A DNA stretch of 40,000 bases, from the NCBI GenBank assembly GCA_902596065.1, contig CACJSL010000007.1, positions 1 through 40,000 on the forward strand, in the 5' to 3' direction. This stretch comes from an uncultured Alphaproteobacteria bacterium. GTDB taxonomy: Bacteria; Pseudomonadota; Alphaproteobacteria; HIMB59; GCA-002718135. A program made the translations under genes and the position numbers. Under the pieces are notes generated by a model. It saw only the letters and a list, made by a program, of their open reading frames with translations. It had not been told where the DNA came from and ran no database searches. The stretch's first letter is position 1. The number at the start of each line of letters is the position of its first letter. Positions 1 to 8,430 of this stretch are shown one piece after another.

Positions 1-636
1 TATTAAAATTAATACAGCTAATGTACTTTTCTTATATAAAGATTTATTTACAAAGTTCCATCCAATTAAAGATAAACAAAAATAAATTATTACATCTTTA
101 CCTATAGAGGAAGTCCACCAATGAATTGAGGGTAAACATAAAAATAATAAATTAAAAAATTTTACTAAATAATTATTATTATAAGTAATACTTCTAATAA
201 TCAAATAAGTGTATAGCAAACCTAAAAAACCAATAAAATTAAATATTATATTTAAAGATAATAATTCTAAATAAAAGTAATCTTTAAAAAAACTCAAAAT
301 AAGTATTAAAAAATCTGTTCCTAAAATATGTTGTAGGGAATATGTAAAACCTAAACCTTTAAAACTATTAATTACATTTGACGATTTTTCATAATAATCC
401 AATACATCGCCTTGATAAATAAAAGCATATTGAAGATATAAAATTGAAATACCAATATGATAAAGATAAAAAACAAAAATATATTTAATTTTTAGTTTGT
501 AATTTTTACAAATAAGAAAAATTATATAAAGGTTAATTAAAAATAATATTATAGAAATAATTACATCTATAAAGCTAATTGATTTTATTTCACAACCATT
601 ACAAATGTTATTGGCTTCAAATAAAAATAAATTCAC
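1..636 (-). CDS. Partial multi-pass membrane protein, possibly an EpsG/Wzy-like polysaccharide polymerase (C-terminus beyond window edge)
   Basis: Not in the ORF track. The reverse strand is open from a GTG at 634-636 (GTGA overlap with the stop of the next gene, 633-635) to the window edge, translating MNLFLFEANNICNGCEIKSISFIDVIISIILFLINLYIIFLICKNYKLKIKYIFVFYLYHIGISILYLQYAFIYQGDVLDYYEKSSNVINSFKGLGFTYSLQHILGTDFLIL...; hydrophobic segments. Confidence 0.6.
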   Translation of the reverse strand, partial: MNLFLFEANNICNGCEIKSISFIDVIISIILFLINLYIIFLICKNYKLKIKYIFVFYLYHIGISILYLQYAFIYQGDVLDYYEKSSNVINSFKGLGFTYSLQHILGTDFLILILSFFKDYFYLELLSLNIIFNFIGFLGLLYTYLIIRSITYNNNYLVKFFNLLFLCLPSIHWWTSSIGKDVIIYFCLSLIGWNFVNKSLYKKSTLAVLILI

Positions 637-1739
637 AATTTATTCCATACATTTAAATAATTATTACACATTAACTTCATATTATAATTATTTTCTATAA
701 TTTGTTTTGCTTTATTTCTCTTTTTCTCCCAAAGCTGAGAATTATCAAGTTTAATATTTATTAATTTATAAATTGCTTGGGCAAATAAAAATGAATTATT
801 TGTATCTACGATAATTCCAGTATCAGAAATTATTTCTTTAGAATCACCTACATCATTAGCAATACACAAAATTTTACAACTCATAGCTTCAGCTATTACA
901 TTCGGAAAAGCTTCACCAAAATCAGAAGATAAAACATGAAGATCTAATTTATGCATATACTCTGAAACATCTTTTATTTTTCCTAAAAGAATAATTTCTT
1001 TTGAAAGATCAAAATTATTAATTAATTTAATTAATTGTTTATTATTATTATCTACATTTTCACCGGCAAGTAAGCAAACAAAATTTGTATATTCTTTTTT
1101 TAATTCAAATAAAGCTTTGATTAAAGCTAAATGATTTTTTTGTGGTCTGTAATTTGCCAACATGCCTAAAGTAAATTTAGTATTGTCAATATATGTGCTG
1201 TGTAAAGGTGAGGTTTTTAAATCAAATCCATTTGCTATATAAATAAATTTTTTATTATGAAATAATTTTTTTTTAGAAGCATAAATAGTCTTTTTAGAAC
1301 AACAAATTATATAATTAGGTATAAAATACGATAAAGGAATTAGAAAATAATATAAAATTATAGTTGAAATTTTTGATTTACCAACTTTTAAATTTGAATG
1401 TCTAAAATTCCAATATATTCTTTTAATCCCACAAAGTTTTCCTAAAATTCCACCAAAAAAATCAGCATGAAACATCCAAGTTTGAATGATATCAGGTTTT
1501 ATTTTTTTTATTAATTTATAGAAGTGATAAATCTTAAAAGGAGCATAAAAATTTTTTTTAAGATTTAAATTGAAAACTTTTATATTTAATTTTTCTAATT
1601 GCTCACCTATTATAGAATAGTTTGTTAGAGATATTACTGTATTTTCAATTTTTTTATTTTTTGTATATTCGCATATTTTTAAAAGAGTATTTTCAGCACC
1701 ACCTAATGAAAGTCCCGTAATTATATGCAATATTTTCAT
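633..1739 (-). CDS. Glycosyltransferase family 4 (GT1-like)
   Basis: MKILHIITGLSLGGAENTLLKI N-terminus typical of GT4; C-terminal LHVLSSDFGEAFPNVIAEAMSCKILCIANDVGDSKEII. Confidence 0.9.
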   Translation of the reverse strand: MKILHIITGLSLGGAENTLLKICEYTKNKKIENTVISLTNYSIIGEQLEKLNIKVFNLNLKKNFYAPFKIYHFYKLIKKIKPDIIQTWMFHADFFGGILGKLCGIKRIYWNFRHSNLKVGKSKISTIILYYFLIPLSYFIPNYIICCSKKTIYASKKKLFHNKKFIYIANGFDLKTSPLHSTYIDNTKFTLGMLANYRPQKNHLALIKALFELKKEYTNFVCLLAGENVDNNNKQLIKLINNFDLSKEIILLGKIKDVSEYMHKLDLHVLSSDFGEAFPNVIAEAMSCKILCIANDVGDSKEIISDTGIIVDTNNSFLFAQAIYKLINIKLDNSQLWEKKRNKAKQIIENNYNMKLMCNNYLNVWNKL

Positions 1740-1750
1740 AATCTATTCAT

Positions 1751-3025
1751 TTAAATATTTTCTTTTTTTTCATAACGTAAGAACAAATAAAATGAAATTG
1801 GTAAAAAGTGTTGAATTGAACCAAAATTATTAAAAAAACTTCCTGTTGGCCACAATGGTATTAAATTGACAAGTATTAGCATACCCAGAAAAAATTCAGA
1901 TCTATTGAGTTCACTTTCTCCCATATAATGTTTTTTTAATTGATTAAATATTCTAATTATTAACAAATAAATCAATATTATTATCGGAAGCGTTCCTACT
2001 ATTCCAAGTTCAACTAAGTATTGAAGAATGAAATTATGAGGATGGGATGAGCAGCCAATACCAATTAAATAAATTTCTTGAGAACACATATCTCTAAATA
2101 ATTTTGTACCAACTCCAAATAAATAATTTTCTCTAAAAATATTTATAGATGTATAAAAAATATCATTAAAGAACTCAGAATAAAAAACAAAATAAGTAAT
2201 GGTTAATTCTTTTTCGGGGTATATTTTTTCAACAAATAACTGATTAAAAGATATAATTATTAGTCTTTGAAAAACTTCTTCAGAAAATATCATTATGCCA
2301 AAAGCTAAAATAATAAAAAAAATAATAAGATAAAATTTATATTTTAATTGAAATTCACTAAAAACCATAAATAATATTAATGCATAAATAAAATAAACAA
2401 TAGCAATTCTATCACCGCTTAAAAGAATTATCGTAAAAGAAAATACAAAAATAATTAATGAAAATAAAATTGTAAGTTTTAGATTATTCGAATAAATAAT
2501 AAACAATATTGACAATAGTAATAAAATTAATCGAGAAACAACTCCTCCTAAAATAAATTCATCTTTATAAAATGATGATATTCTTTCGCCATTATATGGA
2601 TATCCTAAAATATTTTTATTAGTAATAAATTGAATGGAAGAATCAATAAGCAATAAACATAAAAGTAAGATAAAAATTATAAAAAAATATTTTAAAAAAT
2701 TATTTTTTTTATCTAAGATAAACCATATAGCACATGCGAAAAACCAATGCCTAGAAAAAAACAAAGAACTCTCCAATGATAGTATAGGATTTGTGCTAAA
2801 TAAAGATCTTAATATTAAATATAATAAAAAAAAATAAATCAAAAAAGACAATTTATTTATTAAGTATTTTTTTACTTGATATTTAATGCAATAAAATAAA
2901 AAAATTAATGCAGTCAAAGAAACAATTAAATCAGTTAAAAAAATACTAAATATATAAGCAAAAGGAAATAGTAATAAAAAAAAATAAATTATTTTTTCTT
3001 CAATATAAAATATTTTTGTATTCAT
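1751..3025 (-). CDS. O-antigen ligase / polymerase family membrane protein (WaaL/Wzy-like)
   Basis: Multi-pass hydrophobic protein with SSHPHNFILQYLVELGIVG motif typical of the Wzy_C/O-antigen ligase family. Confidence 0.85.
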   Translation of the reverse strand: MNTKIFYIEEKIIYFFLLLFPFAYIFSIFLTDLIVSLTALIFLFYCIKYQVKKYLINKLSFLIYFFLLYLILRSLFSTNPILSLESSLFFSRHWFFACAIWFILDKKNNFLKYFFIIFILLLCLLLIDSSIQFITNKNILGYPYNGERISSFYKDEFILGGVVSRLILLLLSILFIIYSNNLKLTILFSLIIFVFSFTIILLSGDRIAIVYFIYALILFMVFSEFQLKYKFYLIIFFIILAFGIMIFSEEVFQRLIIISFNQLFVEKIYPEKELTITYFVFYSEFFNDIFYTSINIFRENYLFGVGTKLFRDMCSQEIYLIGIGCSSHPHNFILQYLVELGIVGTLPIIILIYLLIIRIFNQLKKHYMGESELNRSEFFLGMLILVNLIPLWPTGSFFNNFGSIQHFLPISFYLFLRYEKKENI

Positions 3026-3069
3026 CTTTTAACATCAATACGTATCTTTATAAAAATTCAGAATCAAAT

Positions 3070-4308
3070 TTATAAATTATTTATTAATTTTTTTTCTTTT
3101 CTAAATCTTAAAACTAAAAAACCAATAATTAATCCTATAATGGCCCCTATAATTGGAAAAATTATTATCATATTATTATTTTCTATTTCAGTTATTTGTT
3201 GATCTCTAATTGTTATATAATTAGAAAAATCACTAATTAACATCTTTTTTGATTCTATAAATTTATCAATTTTTATTTCTGTATTATCTTGATTTAAATA
3301 ATCAATTTGTAGTTTGATTTCGTTAAGTCGAGAAAATAAATCTGTCATCCCTTCTTCAAAAGCATATTGTCGAGGGGTTAATTTGTTAATATATTTAATT
3401 CTTGACTCTATATATGGCTGCCCTTTTAAAATTGAAAGATCAGGTCCAAACAAATCAGTAACTACACTTATAAGCCTTTCATATAATATGATATCTGTTT
3501 GTATACCGACTATATCTTTACTTGTTTCATCACTAGATGCAATTTTTTCTAAAGATTGATTAATCTGATTTTCAGTTTCTAGTCCTAAATCAATATCTAA
3601 TCCTTGAACCTGATCAAAATATGAATTTAATTTTGATATTTTTGCATTTTTATGATTAATTATAGACTCTAATAATAAACTTTCTTCAGCTTTCAAATTA
3701 TCTAGGCTTACTTTTTTTAAAAAAATTATATTATTTTTTATATTACTTAATTCATCAATTAATTTATTTTGATATTCTTTTAAAGAAGTTTTAATAAAAT
3801 TATCAATTTCAAACATATCTAAATGCTGTATTGATATTTCACTCTTTATAGTTATTTCTGAGTTAGTATCGCCATATGGATCATTTTTGTTAATTTTAAT
3901 ATCCAAAGAGTGATCATTAAAAGTATCTTTCTGAGATAAATTAACAAATACATTGTATAAAATTTGGATAAATTTTTCTTCATCAATATTAAACTGTAAA
4001 TCTTGATAATATTTTTCTAAAATATCATTCAAATCCCATTTTTCTTCTACACCGATATCAAATATTATTTTCAATAATTCATCATTAGTAAATACAATTC
4101 TATTCACATATTCAATTTGCCCTAAGGAGAATTGATAAGAAGGTTGAATGAAAGTAATTTTTTTTGAAGGTCTTTCTTCACGATCATTTAAAAAAAGAAA
4201 AGAAATTAGAAAAAAAACTAGAGCAAAAAATGAAATATAATACTTTATTGAAAAAATATCTTTAAACAAAAAATACAGTGAGATATCTTTATGAATGTTT
4301 TTTTCCAT
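3070..4308 (-). CDS. Wzz-like chain-length determinant / polysaccharide co-polymerase
   Basis: N-terminal TM (YYISFFALVFFLISFLFL), long coiled periplasmic region, C-terminal TM (MIIIFPIIGAIIGLIIGFLVLRFRKEKK). Confidence 0.75.
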   Translation of the reverse strand: MEKNIHKDISLYFLFKDIFSIKYYISFFALVFFLISFLFLNDREERPSKKITFIQPSYQFSLGQIEYVNRIVFTNDELLKIIFDIGVEEKWDLNDILEKYYQDLQFNIDEEKFIQILYNVFVNLSQKDTFNDHSLDIKINKNDPYGDTNSEITIKSEISIQHLDMFEIDNFIKTSLKEYQNKLIDELSNIKNNIIFLKKVSLDNLKAEESLLLESIINHKNAKISKLNSYFDQVQGLDIDLGLETENQINQSLEKIASSDETSKDIVGIQTDIILYERLISVVTDLFGPDLSILKGQPYIESRIKYINKLTPRQYAFEEGMTDLFSRLNEIKLQIDYLNQDNTEIKIDKFIESKKMLISDFSNYITIRDQQITEIENNNMIIIFPIIGAIIGLIIGFLVLRFRKEKKLINNL

Positions 4309-4624
4309 TATATTTTTTGTTGATATAACAATTATCTAAATTTATAAAGCCAAAATTACAAAATTATATATCTTAAATATGTTGAAGTTTATAATATTTA
4401 TTACTTTTAAGTATATTCTCAAAATTTGATATAAATAATTTCGAGAAAATTATAATTTATTTGATTATAAATATTGAAGTCATTTTATAAAATTAAAATT
4501 TCTTTAAAAATTTAATCTCAAAATACTAATTATCTCTTAATTGTATAATAACTTTAAATCTAAAAGATATAATTTTGCTAAATAAGTTAGTTGAATTATC
4601 AAGTTGATTTGATATTAACCAAGA

Positions 4625-5995
4625 GTGATTAAAAAAAGTTATTTGACTATAATTTTAATTTTATTAATAATTTTTTTTGGAATTTTTTTATCTTTAAATA
4701 AATTTTCTGGTAAAGGATATTTTAGTATTTTAAATAAATTTTTAAGCAATAATCAAATACAACAAATACAAAAATATGTTTTACCCTATAGGTTTATATC
4801 TCAACAAGATGAAGAAATTAATAAACTTACAAATCCTTATAGTCGTTTAGAATTAGATTTTAAGAATACTGAAAAAGATATTCAGGTTGCAAAGATGTTA
4901 AATATTAAATTATCAAACAATCTCATATTAAATAGATATAATTTAATTAATGGATTTTATAGTGGTATTAATAATGAGTTTCCTGGAAGTGCTTTTTTAG
5001 ACTTTCATTCTAATAACTTGGTTATTTTATCTGCAAGAGGTATCCTTGGATTCACAAATAATTTAAACAAAGAATTAAATTTTAAACAAATCAAAAATAA
5101 TATAAACGAATTTATTGATATAGATCAATTTAGAAAACATCGATGGTTTTCTTTAAAAGATTTGTTTATTCTTAATAATGAAATTTATATTTCATATACA
5201 CAAGAAATTGAAGAAAATTGCTGGAACACAAGCATTATTAGAGGTGCATTTAATTATAATAGTATTCAATTTGAAAAATTTTTTTCACCAAAAAATTGCA
5301 TTCTTTCTATAAATAATTCTGAAGGAGAATTTAATGCACATCAGTCAGGTGGTAGAATTATAAATTTCGATGAAAATCATATTCTTTTATCTATTGGAGA
5401 CTATAGAAACAGATTTCATGGACAAGATGAGACTAGTATAAATGGGAAAGTTATAATGATTAATAAAAATAATTCCAATTATAAAATTGTTTCTATGGGA
5501 CATAGAAATCCTCAAGGATTATATTTTGATAAAGAAAATAATTTTGTTTTAGAGACAGAACATGGCCCTCAAGGAGGAGATGAAATAAATTTACTTTATG
5601 TAAATAAATTTAAAAGTGAAGCAATTCAAAACTTTGGTTGGCCAATTGTATCTGGTGGTGAGCATTATGGAGGTAAAATAGATGCTAATAAAGCTAAATA
5701 TTTAAAATATCCTCTATTTAAATCGCATAATGAATATGGATTTATAGAACCATTAAAATCTTTCGTTCCATCAATAGGTATTTCAGAAATATCGAAAATT
5801 AATAAAAATAACTATGTTGTTAGTTCTCTTGGCGATAGATCTATTTATTTATTTAAATTAAACAATGAAAATAAGATAATTAATCTTAAAAGAATTGAAG
5901 TATTTGAGAGAATAAGAGATCTAATTGTTAAAGATAATATTTTGTACCTTTCGCTTGAAGACACTGCTTCAATAGGGATTATAAATATTAATTAA
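4625..5995 (+). CDS. Glucose/sorbosone dehydrogenase-like (PQQ-type beta-propeller) protein with N-terminal signal/anchor
   Basis: GTG start; hydrophobic N-terminus; motifs GGRIINFDENHILLSIGD, MGHRNPQGLYFD, ETEHGPQGGDEINLL, FGWPIVSGGEHY characteristic of the GSDH family. Confidence 0.8.
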   Translation: MIKKSYLTIILILLIIFFGIFLSLNKFSGKGYFSILNKFLSNNQIQQIQKYVLPYRFISQQDEEINKLTNPYSRLELDFKNTEKDIQVAKMLNIKLSNNLILNRYNLINGFYSGINNEFPGSAFLDFHSNNLVILSARGILGFTNNLNKELNFKQIKNNINEFIDIDQFRKHRWFSLKDLFILNNEIYISYTQEIEENCWNTSIIRGAFNYNSIQFEKFFSPKNCILSINNSEGEFNAHQSGGRIINFDENHILLSIGDYRNRFHGQDETSINGKVIMINKNNSNYKIVSMGHRNPQGLYFDKENNFVLETEHGPQGGDEINLLYVNKFKSEAIQNFGWPIVSGGEHYGGKIDANKAKYLKYPLFKSHNEYGFIEPLKSFVPSIGISEISKINKNNYVVSSLGDRSIYLFKLNNENKIINLKRIEVFERIRDLIVKDNILYLSLEDTASIGIININ

Positions 5996-5996
5996 A

Positions 5997-7829
5997 TTAT
6001 TTAATTGAAAATCTAGTAATTAAAAAATTATTTAAAATAACTCCATCTAAATTTGATCTAATTAAGGTGGATATAGCATCATTTGGATGACCTACTATTG
6101 GCTCTCCATGCAAATTAAATGATGTATTTATAACAGCACCTATTCCAATATATTTTTTTAATCTTAAAATTAAATCATAAAAAAGAGGATTATCACTTTT
6201 AGATAATATTTGAGGTCTAGCAGTGTTGTCTCCCAAATGTATACCGCCCAACATATCTTTAATATATTTTTCTTTTACTGAGAAGCTCATAGTCATATAT
6301 TTAGAGGATATATTTTTTGTATTATCTAATATTTTTTTACTATCAGAGTCTATAATCGTCGGACAAAAAGGCATCCAAAAATCTCTATATTTTATTTGAG
6401 AATTAATCTTATTAACTATTTCGTTAATATTAGTGCATGCTATAATAGATCTATTCCCAAGAGCTCTTTGTCCATATTCACTTTTGCCAACAAATCGTCC
6501 TAAAACTTTTCCTTTAGCCAAAATTTTAGCAATAGACTCATTAGATATATTTTCATAAATATTAAAATTTTTTAATTTTTTATTTTCAATTATACTTTTT
6601 TCTATTTCTGAATTGCTAAATTCAGGCCCCAAGTAAACGTTTGCTAATGGTGGTAATTTATTTGGATTTAAATTATTTTTTAGATAAAATTTTTCTGTTG
6701 ATAAATATGCTCCTCCAAAAATATTTGTTTCATCACCTGGAGAGAGAGGTACAAAGAAATCTTTGACATAAGAATTTTTTGCCAAAATACCATTTGCCTT
6801 TACATTCATTGCAACGCCTCCTCCATAACATACGTTGTTTCTTTTGGTAGTTTTTAAAATTAGATTTAACCAATCACCTAAAATATCTTCAACATATTTT
6901 TGAAGCCCCCCTGCAATACCATCAAATCTATGACCTTCTAAAAGGCGTTTAAAACTGAAATATAAATCTTTGGGTTTATTTGAATATTCAATAAGCAGTT
7001 TTTTTCTATTTAATTTGAAAATATTCTTAAATACTTCATAAGTTTTTGCTTGCTCATATGTATTAGAAAAAGGAGCTAAACCCATAATCTTGTATTCATG
7101 ATGATAAGGTTTCATTCCAAGAATTAGCGTCACCCATTGATACAATCTACCAATGTCACTTTGATTATTTCCAGATATCCATTTTATTCCTTTATTAGTA
7201 GGAATAGAAATGCCGGAATTATATCTTCCTCCATCTCCTTCTTGATGAAGAATAATTGTCTTATTAACATTTCTATTTTTTCCTGAATAATAAGCATGAT
7301 AATGATGTAAAATATAATGAGGTAAAAATTTTACTTTGTTTTTAGATATACCTAGTAGATTAGATACAGTTTCTTTTCTTATTTCATTAAACTTTTTTTT
7401 GCACACCTCTTGCGACTCACGAAAATTTATATTTGAAAAATCATAATAGTGATCTTTAACTCTTTTTTTGCCTCCCATTATTTCATAGTATGTCTCAATA
7501 TTTTTTTTATTGATAAGGGTTTCGCGCCAATAATTATTATTTTCATATATCCAATCATCTATTGAATATAATGCTGGTCTTTTGAACATTAAATTAGCTA
7601 TTCCATTCTTATTAAAGTCAAGATTAGATAAAACAACTTTATCAATTTGACTGTACTCAATGCCAGCATATTTAATGCAATAATTTATAGCTTGAAAAGG
7701 AAAACCAACATCACATTTTATTCTTGAAAATCTTTCTTCATGAGCAGCAGAAATCACTTTTCCATTAATCATTAAGCATGAAGAAGCCATATGCCCCTCA
7801 TAGATCGAAAGCACTATATGATCATTCAT
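5997..7829 (-). CDS. Carbamoyltransferase, NodU/CmcH family
   Basis: SIYEGHMASSCLMINGKVISAAHEERFSRIK, HHYHAYYSG, CYGGGVAMNVKANG, GKVLGRFVGKSEYGQRALGNRSI, FWMPFCPTI, NTSFNLHGEPIVGHPNDAI. Confidence 0.95.
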   Translation of the reverse strand: MNDHIVLSIYEGHMASSCLMINGKVISAAHEERFSRIKCDVGFPFQAINYCIKYAGIEYSQIDKVVLSNLDFNKNGIANLMFKRPALYSIDDWIYENNNYWRETLINKKNIETYYEIMGGKKRVKDHYYDFSNINFRESQEVCKKKFNEIRKETVSNLLGISKNKVKFLPHYILHHYHAYYSGKNRNVNKTIILHQEGDGGRYNSGISIPTNKGIKWISGNNQSDIGRLYQWVTLILGMKPYHHEYKIMGLAPFSNTYEQAKTYEVFKNIFKLNRKKLLIEYSNKPKDLYFSFKRLLEGHRFDGIAGGLQKYVEDILGDWLNLILKTTKRNNVCYGGGVAMNVKANGILAKNSYVKDFFVPLSPGDETNIFGGAYLSTEKFYLKNNLNPNKLPPLANVYLGPEFSNSEIEKSIIENKKLKNFNIYENISNESIAKILAKGKVLGRFVGKSEYGQRALGNRSIIACTNINEIVNKINSQIKYRDFWMPFCPTIIDSDSKKILDNTKNISSKYMTMSFSVKEKYIKDMLGGIHLGDNTARPQILSKSDNPLFYDLILRLKKYIGIGAVINTSFNLHGEPIVGHPNDAISTLIRSNLDGVILNNFLITRFSIK

Positions 7830-8344
7830 TGTCTTTTAAAAAATTTTGATTTGTTTAATATTAATTCAACCAAATTATTTATTTGATTTTTTGATTTAGA
7901 GTTATCTAATATCAAATCAGGAAATTTTGGATATTTAAAAGGTATATCAACACCTACAACATTTTTTATCTTCCCTTTCATTGCTCTAGCATATAAATTC
8001 TTAAAATCTCGTTTAGCTAAAATTTCCAAAGGAACTTCTACAAAAACTTCAAAATACCCCTTAATGTTTTTACGACACCAGTTTCTATACTTTTGACTTG
8101 TTAAATTAGCTGCACATATAACATTGATATTTTGATCAACAAAAAATTTACAAAAGTTGGTAATTCTTTGGGCATTAATATTTCTATCTTTTAAAGTATA
8201 TTTTAAATCATTATTATTTAACTCTCTAAAAGTATCGCCATCTAAAAAAATGGTATTTTTGCATCTTTTTTTTATAACTTTATATAATTTTTTAGCAATT
8301 GTTGATTTTCCAGAAGCAGAGATGCCAGTTATCCAAATGAGCAT
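7826..8344 (-). CDS. Adenylylsulfate-kinase-like kinase (APS kinase, or Cj1415-type cytidine diphosphoramidate kinase)
   Basis: P-loop WITGISASGKSTIAK, LDGDTFRE, KDRNINAQRI, FEVFVEVPLEILAKRDFKNLYARAMKGKIKNVVGVDIPF; overlaps the carbamoyltransferase start by 4 nt (7826-7829). Confidence 0.85.
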   Translation of the reverse strand: MLIWITGISASGKSTIAKKLYKVIKKRCKNTIFLDGDTFRELNNNDLKYTLKDRNINAQRITNFCKFFVDQNINVICAANLTSQKYRNWCRKNIKGYFEVFVEVPLEILAKRDFKNLYARAMKGKIKNVVGVDIPFKYPKFPDLILDNSKSKNQINNLVELILNKSKFFKRQ

Positions 8345-8430
8345 ATTAAATTAAATCTATTCTAAGTGTTATAATTATTATATTGATTATATATAATTTT
8401 CAATCAATAAAAAAAATATCTTAATTAAAT

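Noticed and set aside
2634-2837. Small plus-strand ORF in the ORF track
   Set aside because: Lies antisense within the well-supported O-antigen ligase-like CDS; low-complexity Lys/Ile/Asn-rich product expected from AT-rich DNA.
3314-3559. Small plus-strand ORF antisense to the Wzz-like gene
   Set aside because: Fully contained on the opposite strand of a convincing CDS; no motif.
4544-4549. Perfect TATAAT hexamer upstream of the GSDH-like gene as a promoter -10
   Set aside because: No convincing -35 at the right spacing, and such hexamers are expected by chance at this AT content.
8157-8354. Small plus-strand ORF antisense to the APS-kinase-like gene
   Set aside because: Shadow ORF of a strongly supported coding frame.
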